Positions 1 through 8,600 of a DNA stretch of 36,179 nt are shown here, one piece after another. Positions within the stretch are counted from its first letter, which is position 1, and every line of letters starts with the position of its first letter. Source of the DNA: JANLUX01 sp031366005 (GTDB taxonomy: Bacteria > Bacteroidota > Bacteroidia > AKYH767-A > OLB10). The translations under genes were made by a program, and so were the position numbers. The DNA lies in NCBI GenBank assembly GCA_031366005.1, contig JANLZB010000053.1:1-36179 (forward strand). Reading direction: 5' to 3'. The notes beneath the pieces were generated by a model. It searched no databases and was not told where the DNA came from. It saw nothing but the letters and a program-made list of their open reading frames with translations.

Positions 1-983
1 GCCAAACCCATTGCTTCACCTTTTAATGCAATGCCCGGACCTGATGATGCGGTTACTCCCAACTTGCCGCCAAACGATGCACCGATAGTAGAACCGATAG
101 CAGCAATCTCATCTTCTGCCTGAAACGTACGCACACCAAAATTTTTATACTTGGCTAACTCATGCAATATATCAGTAGCAGGTGTGATGGGATACGTTCC
201 GTAAAACAAATCCAATCCACTTTGTTGAGAAGCAGCAACTAAACCAATTGCAGCAGCCTGATTACCCATAATGTTACGATACACTCCGGCTGGCATTGGT
301 GCGGCATTCACCGTGAAGCGAGTGGTAAAAGTTTCACTGGTATCGCCAAAATTGTAACCTGCTTTTAATACTTTGAGGTTTGCATCAAGTATATCTTGTT
401 TCTTAGAAAATTTCTCGGTAAGGAATTTAACGCTGTTATCCATGCTGCGGCTGTACATCCAGTACAAAAATCCTAACACGAACATGTTTTTAGAACGGTC
501 AATTTCTTTTGTTCCCATTCCCGAATCTGCCAATGCAGCACGCGTCATCTTGGTGACATCCATGGTAATCAGGTTATACTTTTCAAGTGAACCGTTTTGA
601 ATTGGATTATCACCATCAGCATAATTTGCAAGACGTAAATTCTTTGGATCAAAACCATCAGTATTTGCAATGATAGTTCCACCTATTTTCAAGTGACGAA
701 GATTAGCTTTTAATGCAGCGGCATTCATCGCAACAAGCACATCACAACGGTCACCGGGAGTAAAAATATGTACGCTTCCAAAATGTAATTGATAACCGGA
801 AACACCTGGCAAAGTACCTATGGGTGCACGTATCTCAGCAGGAAAATCAGGAAAAGTACTAAGGTCGTTACCAAGTAAGGCGGCTGTATTGGTAAACTGT
901 GTACCTGTCAATTGCATCCCATCACCGGAGTCACCGGCAAACTTTATAATCACACTCTCTAAAACTGAATTTTCTTTTTCCAT
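1..983 (-). CDS. korA: 2-oxoglutarate:ferredoxin oxidoreductase, alpha subunit with fused gamma domain (5' part only)
   Basis: The reverse strand reads openly from an ATG at 983 to the window edge (327 codons); the 3' part is missing. The protein begins MEKENSVLESVIIKFAGDSG, the glycine-rich start of a pyruvate/2-oxoacid oxidoreductase gamma domain (about residues 1-190). From about residue 215 the alpha-subunit N-terminal domain begins, with GNQAAAIGLVAASQQSGLD, the YGTYPITPATDIL motif and EDEIAAIGSTIGASFGG, typical of the thiamine-diphosphate-dependent KorA/PorA family. The gamma-alpha fusion is the arrangement of Bacteroidota KorA, which with KorB converts 2-oxoglutarate and CoA to succinyl-CoA, CO2 and reduced ferredoxin in the cytoplasm. 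korB would be expected just beyond the left edge. A -7 box lies 23 bases upstream of the start. The family is clear; 2-oxoglutarate rather than another 2-oxoacid is inferred from the fused layout. Confidence 0.93.
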   Translation of the reverse strand, partial: MEKENSVLESVIIKFAGDSGDGMQLTGTQFTNTAALLGNDLSTFPDFPAEIRAPIGTLPGVSGYQLHFGSVHIFTPGDRCDVLVAMNAAALKANLRHLKIGGTIIANTDGFDPKNLRLANYADGDNPIQNGSLEKYNLITMDVTKMTRAALADSGMGTKEIDRSKNMFVLGFLYWMYSRSMDNSVKFLTEKFSKKQDILDANLKVLKAGYNFGDTSETFTTRFTVNAAPMPAGVYRNIMGNQAAAIGLVAASQQSGLDLFYGTYPITPATDILHELAKYKNFGVRTFQAEDEIAAIGSTIGASFGGKLGVTASSGPGIALKGEAMGL

Positions 984-1005
984 ACTAAGAAATTTTAAGG
1001 GTGAA

Positions 1006-1013
1006 CAAAGGTA
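1006..1013 (-). promoter_or_regulatory. -7 box of the korA promoter
   Basis: The minus strand reads TACCTTTG, a full match to the Bacteroidota -7 consensus TAnnTTTG. Its edge is 23 bases from the korA ATG, so transcription would start about 15 bases before the codon. No TTG lies at the ideal 19-21 base spacing; the nearest is 24 bases upstream. Confidence 0.55.
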
Positions 1014-1072
1014 TGGTATTTAAGGAAAATTGTGTCCCAATGTCATAAAAGCAAATGTGGTAATTTTACAAA

Positions 1073-1265
1073 ATGATAAAAGTCTATCTTGACAAATCAG
1101 CAATCAATTTTCTATTTGCTGAAGACGCTCCTGAGAAAAAGGAGATTACAAAGAGTTATAGGCGACATATATCAATCTGCTTTGTGGCAATTATTGACAC
1201 AAAAGAGGGCTAAGAAGAATAATTCAGGCAGGTGGAAAAATCAAATGATAGCTATTAAATATTGA
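1073..1265 (+). pseudogene. Decayed N-terminal fragment of a PIN-domain (VapC-like) protein
   Basis: An ATG at 1073 opens a 46-codon frame ending at 1213. Its start, MIKVYLDKSAINFLFAEDAP followed by EKKEITKSY, resembles the first strand and helix of PIN-domain nucleases, which typically begin M-K-x-Y-(L/I)-D-T-S-x-x-(N/S)-F and place an EK(K/R)xIT helix next. The usual Thr after the first catalytic Asp is Lys here. The likeness is lost after about residue 30 and the frame stops. A second frame covering the same DNA runs on to TGA at 1265 and contains KRAKKNN, which resembles the basic stretch later in the same family, so at least one internal deletion or frameshift is likely. No partner antitoxin gene is seen. 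The remnant lies between the divergent korA and the convergent SET gene. The family call is from memory of the motif pattern only, and a genuine 46-residue peptide cannot be excluded. Confidence 0.4.
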
Positions 1266-1268
1266 AAG

Positions 1269-1796
1269 TTATTTACCTGAAAACACTTTCTTCTTTCCGC
1301 TCGTTTTAAAATTTACTTTACCATTTACTTTCTTGTGAGATTTACCATTTACCTTTCCATTCACTTTACCATTCACTTTTGATTTTGGTTTTTTTGGCTG
1401 GTGAGTAAGGTGTTGCCAGTAATCGGTACCGTAATCAACTAAAATTTCTGATCCGGCTTTAATGCCCCGGCTTGCTACAATGAAAACTCTTCGCTCTCCG
1501 TTTTTCCTTTTAACAACATATTGAGAATTGTTACGCAATCCTTCAATGCGGTTAAATCCTTTTGCATCATTTGCATAACGTGCTATATATTGTGGAGTAT
1601 TATAAGCATCAATTGCATGATTTTTTGAAATCCAGAATGCATAACCATCTTTTCCTTTATTCGCCCGAGCTTCGCACACTGACCAGGGCACAATCTCACC
1701 TAAGTACTCGATGATCTCTGCATCCTTCTTAATATCGGCATCTGTAAACAAACCTTTACCGGCATTGGGCAATGAACTTTTTTTTGTGTAAAGCAT
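1269..1796 (-). CDS. Small SET-domain protein (putative lysine methyltransferase) with lysine-rich repeat tail
   Basis: This 175-residue protein has two parts. Residues 1-125 resemble a minimal SET domain: an N-terminal strand pair with GKGLFTDADIKKDAEIIEYL, then DGYAFWISKNHAIDA, ARYANDA at 72-78 where the Asn-His-Ser motif normally sits, NNSQYV at 89-94, and EILVDYG at 117-123, whose Tyr122 matches the conserved catalytic tyrosine. SET proteins transfer methyl groups from S-adenosylmethionine to lysines. The canonical NHS is altered to A-N-D, as in many small bacterial SET proteins. Residues 130-175 form a strongly basic tail built of KVNG units and GKKK, a likely nucleic-acid-binding or self-substrate segment. 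It has its own promoter (TTG-N21-TATTTTTG) and convergent or divergent neighbours, so it is a single-gene unit. The fold is well supported; the substrate is unknown. Confidence 0.82.
   Translation of the reverse strand: MLYTKKSSLPNAGKGLFTDADIKKDAEIIEYLGEIVPWSVCEARANKGKDGYAFWISKNHAIDAYNTPQYIARYANDAKGFNRIEGLRNNSQYVVKRKNGERRVFIVASRGIKAGSEILVDYGTDYWQHLTHQPKKPKSKVNGKVNGKVNGKSHKKVNGKVNFKTSGKKKVFSGK
1311..1379 (-). repeat. 12-bp in-frame tandem repeat encoding KVNG units
   Basis: Within the 3' end of the SET gene a 12-base unit of the form AAAGTGAATGGT is repeated as AAAGTGAATGGA, AAGGTAAATGGT and AAAGTAAATGGT, interrupted once by codons for KSHK. It encodes residues 140-162. The copies differ only at silent positions, which suggests slippage expansion followed by drift under protein-level constraint. 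Confidence 0.8.
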
Positions 1797-1825
1797 AATA
1801 TTGCAACTGTTTTTTTTAAGGAGCG

Positions 1826-1857
1826 CAAAAATACTTTAATTTGTATAGCTGACTCAA
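1826..1857 (-). promoter_or_regulatory. Promoter of the SET-domain gene
   Basis: On the minus strand a TTG (1855-1857) is followed after 21 bases by TATTTTTG (1826-1833), matching the Bacteroidota -33/-7 pattern TTTG-N19-21-TAnnTTTG. The box lies 29 bases before the ATG at 1796, giving a short leader of roughly 20 bases. Confidence 0.6.
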
Positions 1858-1881
1858 CAATTGCATACACAAAAAATTTGC

Positions 1882-1977
1882 CTACTGTCTTGATCGCTCC
1901 GAACGCATTTCAAGGTACTGATTGTAAACGATGCTTATCACTCCAGCAATCATAATGCAAATTGATAATGTCATCAT
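1882..1977 (-). CDS. Possible 31-residue single-pass membrane peptide
   Basis: In the 318-base space between the SET gene and mfd, a minus-strand frame from ATG 1977 to TAG 1882 encodes MMTLSICIMIAGVISIVYNQ followed by YLEMRSERSRQ. Residues 2-18 are a continuous hydrophobic stretch able to cross the membrane, and the tail is charged (two Glu, three Arg), the usual layout of bacterial one-helix small proteins. No ribosome-binding site or recognisable promoter precedes it, and no family is recognised. It could be chance, because AT-rich spacer DNA often yields hydrophobic reading. The rest of this spacer holds the SET promoter and no other feature that I can identify. Confidence 0.28.
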   Translation of the reverse strand: MMTLSICIMIAGVISIVYNQYLEMRSERSRQ

Positions 1978-2114
1978 AACTTTATTGTTTTTGTATTTAT
2001 AAATATGGCTACTCAAAATGAAAGTTGTGCAGTTCTTTTGGTGAAATAAAAAAAATCAAAGGGTAAAGGGCGGATATTATGCTGCAAAAACAGGAGAAAT
2101 AATTATGTAAGATC

Positions 2115-5100
2115 TTACAATTTTTCATCTGTTTTTACCTGCTGAACATTCAACACCCGCTCTAAAAGACGATTGGCTTCCTCCACATTTGCTACATTAT
2201 TAAATGTAAGACTTAATTTGTTTTTGTCTTCTTTCATTTTGCAAAGGCGTGGATTTGATTGCACATATTGCAATACCGAGTTAAATTGTTTTGATTTAAA
2301 ATAATCTGAAAGCGGATTGCTCACAAAATATCCTTTCAAAACTTTGTTCTTTAATATAATTTTTTCAAATCCAATTTGTTTTGCTTTCCAGCGGAGACGT
2401 ATGGTATTCATCAATTCAAAAACCTGTTTGGGTAAAGGTCCAAAACGGTCACGCAAATTTTGTTCGTACTCTTTTAATTTTTCTTCAGTTTCAATTTCAT
2501 CGAGGTCTTTATATAGATTCAATCGCTCAGTGATATTGCTAACATAGTCGTCAGGAATTCGCATTTCGAGATCCGTATCAATTTGCGAATCATTTACATA
2601 TTTTGGATTTTCTTCTTCGGGAAACAAACCTTTAAAATCTGATTCACGCAATTCCTGCATTGCCTCATCTAAAATTTTCTGGTACATCTCGTATCCAATC
2701 TCTGAAATGAAACCACTCTGTTCACCACCCAATAAATTTCCTGCACCACGAATATCAAGATCACGCATGGCAACATTAAAACCGCTTCCTAATTCGGAAT
2801 GCTCTTCAATTGCTTTCAAACGTTGTCGTGCTTCAGGAGTAAGTACAGTTAATGGAGGAGCAAGCAAATAACAAAATGCTTTCTTATTCGAACGTCCCAC
2901 ACGGCCACGCATCTGATGCAAATCACTCAAACCAAAATAATGCGCGTTGTTTATAATCATGGTATTTGCGTTACTGATATCCAAACCTGATTCTATGATG
3001 GTAGTTGCAATCAATACATCTGTATCGCCTTCAATAAAATTCATTAAAATTTCTTCGAGCTTATCGCCATCCATTTGTCCATGACCGACAGCAATCTTTA
3101 CACCCGGACAAAGTTTTTTAATCATTGCTGCAATGTCATGAATATCCTGAACTCGATTATGTACAAAGAAAACCTGTCCTCCACGACTCACTTCATATTC
3201 AATTGCTTCTTTAATTAATTTATCATTGAATACATGTACCTCCGTTGTAACAGGATAACGGTTTGGTGGAGGAGTATTGATGATAGATAAATCTCTTGCA
3301 CCCATCAAAGAGAATTGCAGAGTACGTGGAATCGGTGTTGCAGTAAGAGTTAGTGAATCAACATTGATGCGCATTGCTTTTAATTTTTCTTTTGATGCAA
3401 CACCAAACTTTTGCTCCTCATCAATTATCATCAAACCCAAATCTTTAAATTTTACATCTTTACTTATCAAACGATGTGTGCCAATCAAAATATCAATCTT
3501 GCCTTCAGCAAGTTTTCTCAATGTTTCATTTTGCTGAGCAGAAGTTTTAAACCGGTTGATGTAATCAACAGTACATGGAAAATCTTTCAGACGATCTTTA
3601 AAAGTTCTGTAGTGTTGTAACGCAAGAATAGTTGTCGGAACTAAAATCGCAACTTGTTTTCCATCCGTCACCGCTTTGAATGCAGCACGGATTGCAATTT
3701 CGGTTTTTCCAAAACCTACATCACCACACACCAAACGATCCATCGGATATTCTTTTTCCATATCACGTTTTACATCACGTGTTGATTTTATTTGGTCAGG
3801 TGTGTCCTCGTAAATAAACGAAGCTTCTAATTCCGTTTGCAAATAAGTATCCTTGGTAAAAGCAAACCCTTTCTGTGCTCTTCGCTTTGCATATAACTGA
3901 ATTAAATCTTTTGCAATATCCTTAACACGCTTCTTGGTTTTTTGTTTAAGTGTAGCCCAGGTTGTGGAACCTAATTTATTCAGCGTTGGTTGTGTTCCTT
4001 CTTTGCCGGTGTAACGTGCAATGCGATGCAACGAATGAATACTGATGTAAAGAATATCAGAATCTTTATAAACCAAACGAATGGCTTCCTGCATGGTTCC
4101 ATTCGCATCAATGGTTTCCAAACCGGCAAAGCGTCCAATGCCGTGATCAATATGCGTGATAAAATCTCCGGGTTTTAAGCTGTATAAATCTTTGAGCGTG
4201 ATGGCTTCACTACGACTGTAATTTTTGCGCAAACGGAAACGATGATAACGGTCAAAAATCTGGTGATCAGTATAACAGGCAAACTTTAAATCGTTATCAA
4301 TAAAACCTTCGTGCAATGAAATGAGCAACGGATTAAATTTTAATTCCACTCCTGCATGCTCTTCAGGTTTTGCAATGTCCTCAAAAATGGAATAGATGCG
4401 TTCAACTTGTTTGGCAGAATCAGAAAAAATAAAATTGGTAAACTTATTTTTTTGATTCTTATAAAAATGGTCCAACAATAAATTAAAATTTTTGTTGAAG
4501 TGTGGAGGAGGTTGTTGATGATAAACCATTTTCTCACTCGCATCAAAATAGGTTTTACTACCAAATTCAATAACCGTGTGTTGTTCTAATTTTGAAATCA
4601 ATGTTTCAACATCATCAAACAAATCGCTTACCTGTTGTTTTGTACCATCTGTTTCGTTTACAATTTCATTACCATATTTCTCCTCGACTTTTTGCAATGA
4701 CAATCGGATAAAATCAAAAGTGTAAGCCAAATCCTTTGCCCAGATAACGGTGTTCTTTGGAATGAAATCAAAAAAAGATTCATGCTCTTCTTTCATCATT
4801 CCTGTTTGTACGTTCGGAATGATGGTAACAAACTGCATATCTTTTTCACTGAGTTGCGATGAAGGATCAAACGCACGGATGGATTCAATCACATCATTAT
4901 TAAACTCTATCCGGTAAGGCATTTCGTGCGCAAACGAATACACATCAACAATACCTCCACGCACTGCATACTGGCCGGGATCATACACAAAATCAGAACG
5001 CTCGAAATGATTTTCGTGCAGGAACTCCATGATGAAATCAACAGAAATTTTTTCTCCTACACGTGCTTCCATCGTGTTGCGCACTAATGTATGTTTCGTT

Positions 5101-5501
5101 ACAACTCTTTCATGTATCGCATCAGGATAAGTAACCACCATAAAATGATCCTGCGATTTGCTGATGCGTGTCAACACTTCTGCACGCTCGAGAACCAAAT
5201 TACTGTCAGTGGTTTCTAACTGAAAAGATTTTTTATAAGAAGAAGGAAAAAACAAAACCTTGTACTCGCCTAAAATGTTTTCAATATTGTTTTGAAAGTA
5301 TGCAGCTTCTTCACGGTCACCTAAAATAAACAATGCAGGATGCGGTTGTGTTTGATACAAAGCACAGGCAATCATTGCATCAGCCGAACCCACCAATCCC
5401 TGCAAATGAATACGTGATGTTGAGCTATCTACAATAGCTTTTGCCAGAAAACGGTTATTAGCAGACTCCTGGTAACGATTAAGAATGTCTTTTAACTCCA
5501 A
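2115..5501 (-). CDS. mfd: Transcription-repair coupling factor
   Basis: This 1128-residue protein is full length for Mfd, the ATP-driven translocase that removes RNA polymerase stalled at DNA lesions and recruits UvrA. The N-terminal UvrB-like region (about 1-330) contains LQGLVGSADAMIACAL and the GGIVDVYSF motif. The RNA-polymerase-interacting (CarD-like) domain starts near residue 440 with LKPGDFITHIDHGIGRFAGL. The translocase motor follows: Walker A GDVGFGKTE with Lys599, the DEEQ box in LMIIDEEQKFGV, TATPIPRTLQ, and the RGRVGRS motif. The C-terminal inhibitory domain lies at about 1000-1128. The start is TTG at 5501: an in-frame TAA lies just upstream, no nearby ATG fits, and MELKDILNRYQ aligns with usual Mfd N-termini. 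A -7 box lies about 18 bases upstream. It is divergent from the propeller gene and is not in an operon. Confidence 0.98.
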   Translation of the reverse strand: MELKDILNRYQESANNRFLAKAIVDSSTSRIHLQGLVGSADAMIACALYQTQPHPALFILGDREEAAYFQNNIENILGEYKVLFFPSSYKKSFQLETTDSNLVLERAEVLTRISKSQDHFMVVTYPDAIHERVVTKHTLVRNTMEARVGEKISVDFIMEFLHENHFERSDFVYDPGQYAVRGGIVDVYSFAHEMPYRIEFNNDVIESIRAFDPSSQLSEKDMQFVTIIPNVQTGMMKEEHESFFDFIPKNTVIWAKDLAYTFDFIRLSLQKVEEKYGNEIVNETDGTKQQVSDLFDDVETLISKLEQHTVIEFGSKTYFDASEKMVYHQQPPPHFNKNFNLLLDHFYKNQKNKFTNFIFSDSAKQVERIYSIFEDIAKPEEHAGVELKFNPLLISLHEGFIDNDLKFACYTDHQIFDRYHRFRLRKNYSRSEAITLKDLYSLKPGDFITHIDHGIGRFAGLETIDANGTMQEAIRLVYKDSDILYISIHSLHRIARYTGKEGTQPTLNKLGSTTWATLKQKTKKRVKDIAKDLIQLYAKRRAQKGFAFTKDTYLQTELEASFIYEDTPDQIKSTRDVKRDMEKEYPMDRLVCGDVGFGKTEIAIRAAFKAVTDGKQVAILVPTTILALQHYRTFKDRLKDFPCTVDYINRFKTSAQQNETLRKLAEGKIDILIGTHRLISKDVKFKDLGLMIIDEEQKFGVASKEKLKAMRINVDSLTLTATPIPRTLQFSLMGARDLSIINTPPPNRYPVTTEVHVFNDKLIKEAIEYEVSRGGQVFFVHNRVQDIHDIAAMIKKLCPGVKIAVGHGQMDGDKLEEILMNFIEGDTDVLIATTIIESGLDISNANTMIINNAHYFGLSDLHQMRGRVGRSNKKAFCYLLAPPLTVLTPEARQRLKAIEEHSELGSGFNVAMRDLDIRGAGNLLGGEQSGFISEIGYEMYQKILDEAMQELRESDFKGLFPEEENPKYVNDSQIDTDLEMRIPDDYVSNITERLNLYKDLDEIETEEKLKEYEQNLRDRFGPLPKQVFELMNTIRLRWKAKQIGFEKIILKNKVLKGYFVSNPLSDYFKSKQFNSVLQYVQSNPRLCKMKEDKNKLSLTFNNVANVEEANRLLERVLNVQQVKTDEKL

Positions 5502-5519
5502 TAGAAAAGTTTATTAAGA

Positions 5520-5527
5520 CAAAGATA
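5520..5527 (-). promoter_or_regulatory. -7 box of the mfd promoter
   Basis: The minus strand reads TATCTTTG, a perfect TAnnTTTG box ending 18 bases before the TTG start of mfd. No clear TTG lies 19-21 bases upstream. Its position supports the choice of the TTG codon as start. Confidence 0.5.
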
Positions 5528-5552
5528 GGGGTATGCTGGATGTGGTACTGTA

Positions 5553-5586
5553 TTTGTTAAACTAAAGTGTAAGTTTGTTAAACTAA
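5553..5586 (+). promoter_or_regulatory. 13-bp direct repeat overlapping the promoter of the propeller gene
   Basis: TTTGTTAAACTAA occurs twice, at 5553-5565 and 5574-5586, with a 21-base period, i.e. two DNA helical turns. The second copy contains the TTTG of TAAGTTTG (5570-5577), a perfect -7 box for the plus strand, about 40 bases before the ATG at 5617. Two copies on one DNA face, one inside the -7 element, look like an operator for a dimeric regulator. Confidence 0.45.
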
Positions 5587-5616
5587 TTTTATTTGAGCAA
5601 AAAAATAAGCAATATC

Positions 5617-8600
5617 ATGAATAACAAACCCAAACCATCCTACATTGCTTTCACTGCTTGTTTCATTTTATTTAATGTTCATAATTGTTTTTCGCAGGTA
5701 ATAAACTTTACAACATCCTATTTAATCAACGGTATAGCTGTTGACAGTAGCGACATATGGGTCGCAACACAAGGTGGTGTTTCTAGATTTAATTTTGCGA
5801 CAAATCAAAAGACAATTTATACTGCGGGTAATTCCGGTTTACTTGGCAACATTATGAATTGTGTTTTACTTGATGCTTCTGGTAATAAATGGTTTGGTGG
5901 AGATGATCATCTTTATAAGTTTGATGGGTATACATGGAGTAGCTACAAGAACTTAAATAATGGTGATGTTGTAGGACAAGTTAAGAATTTAAAGCAAGAT
6001 ATTTTGGGAAGAATTCTATTTATGAATAGTAATGGTTCCCTTGTAATCAAAGATGGAGTAATTGATTCTTCCATTTATTATAGTCAAATTCCAACATTGA
6101 TTACTCCTTACGATTTTGATGTGGATACACTCGGACATATTTGGTTTGCTACAGGAAGTGGAGCAATATATTACGATGGGTTAAACTGGACAAAATACGA
6201 TACAGTATTTGCTCAAGATGATGTCAGAGCAATTCAAGTTGATAAAAATGGAATTGTGTGGGCGACAGTCCAAAGTCCTAATCCTGTCTTTTACGGATTG
6301 TACAAATTTGATGGTATTAGTTGGACTTATGTTCCTGGTGGAAGCGGTGCATCGCATGGAAAAATTTATGTAGATGAAAACAACAATAAATATTTTTTCA
6401 ATAATCAAGTAAGTGGAGTTTTTAAATACAATGATAGTTCATGGACTGTTTACAACCATTCTTCTGGCCAAATTGCCGGTAATCCGGTAACAGCATTATT
6501 TGTAAAAGACAGTATCTTGTATACCGGCACTGCTTATACTGGAAATGGTCCTGCTGAGTCTGTTTATGCTTATGGTGGAACTGGTTTGAATTTGTATTCA
6601 ATCAATGCTTTCGATCTACCTGAGAATTATTATGTGTCGCTGGATATTGGTCCTAATAACTTAATTTATGCAGGTAATTACAGTGGCTTTACAATTTCAA
6701 ATGGAATAACTTTTCAAAATATTCCATCTCCTGCGGGAATGGGATTCAGTGGCAAAATAAAAATTGATCATTCTGGAAATGTATGGGGAATTATCGAAAA
6801 ATATAATCCGGATACTAATTTTATTGGAAAATACGATGGAAATAGCTGGACACTATTTTATAATAGCGGTGTTTTGCATGATTTTACAGTTGATCCCTCA
6901 GGCAATGTTTGGTATGGTGGATCTGATGGGTTAATAAAGTATGATGGCATTTCATTTCAAACATATCCAATTTTAGACACAATGGCATTTCAAGGTCATG
7001 GCGAGGCATATCGTCTGTGTGCAGATACTGCTGGCAATATATGGTTCGGTGATTATTATAGCCTTGGAAAATTTAATGGAACAAATATAATCTTATACAA
7101 CTATCATACATTACCATTTATGTCTCATTATAACAATTTTTTTATTCAATCAGATAAACATGGAAACGTATGGGCATTTGCTGCTAATAATGATCTTATA
7201 AAATTTGATGGAAGTGGATGGGCAATCTTTAATACTGGAAATTTAGGATACTCGGTTAACCAATATTATTGTGATATAGATGACGATGGTTCATCGCTGT
7301 GGGTTTCAACTAATAATGGTATTATAAAATACGATGGAGTTAACTTTACTTATTATGATTCTGATATATATCATTTAGGTTGTGTTGATAACTATGTTTT
7401 TGGTATTGGCGATATTGCAAAGGATGTAAATGGCAATATATGGTACACAGGTCAAGATTTCATCGGTGTCTTCAATCCAGATGGAATAGAAAAACTCGAA
7501 ATAGAACCCGAACCCGAAATAACAGGAACAACTTACTACGATGCAAACATCAACGGAGTTTTAGATACGGCAGATATTGGTTTACCACAACAAACATTAT
7601 TGCTTCAACCCGATAGCGTTTTCAGATTATCAAATTCAACAGGCAAGTATGTTTTTTATGGTGACACCGGAAATTATACCATCAGTAATTTAATATCGCC
7701 AGGTTGGTTGTTAACAAGTGCATTCAATCCTTATAATGTTTTGGCTGATTCGGTTTATAATTGTTGCTATGATTTTGGTTTGCAACCACAAACTGTTTTA
7801 CATCAAATGAATTTGTCTTTAATCAATACACAAAGTCGCTGCAATACAATTGTTCCTTTCGGGATTGATATTTATAATTCGGGGACAGTGCCAGAAAATG
7901 TGCGTTGCTATTTTGTAAAAGATTCTTTAATTGGTTTTGCAAATTCAACTCCTGCTATTACATCTTCATCAGATGATACTTTGTTTTGGGATATAAATGG
8001 ATGTGCTCCGTTCAGTCACCACCAAGTCCTTTTGCAATTGCAAATGCCCAATCAAAATAATGCAGGCGATACGCTGAATTTTAAAGGAGGAGTTATTTCT
8101 CTTACAAATGGTTCAATCTTCGATACGGATAGCATCAATGATGTTGTAACCTGTGCTTATGATCCCAATGATAAAGTTGCCAGACCTGTTGGAGTTGATG
8201 CACCACATTACACGTTAATGAATGATACATTGATTTACACCATCCGTTTTCAAAACACCGGAACAGATACTGCATTAACAGTTGCAATTTATGATACACT
8301 TGATGCTAATCTTGATATGAATACATTTCAATTTATTGCATCGAGTCATACTGTTGATGTAAAGTACGATGCAAAAGGAAGATTGCGTTTTGCTTTTTAC
8401 AGTATTCAATTACCCGACAGCAATACGGCTGAAATTGCAAGTCATGGTTTTGTTCGTTACAGCATTAAAGCAAAACAAAGTACTCCTGATTATACGTTAG
8501 TCAATAACACAGCCTTTATACTTTTTGATTACAATGTTCCGGTGGTTACAAACACTGCATTTAATACTTTGGTCATTCAAATACCAACTGTCGGTTTACC

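Noticed and set aside
2107..2118. GTAAGATCTTAC palindrome over the mfd stop codon
   Set aside because: It is perfect but has no loop and no T run, so it cannot form a useful terminator hairpin; probably chance.
5593..5616. TTG start for the propeller protein
   Set aside because: It adds eight polar residues before a good signal peptide; the ATG at 5617 is better placed relative to the -7 box.
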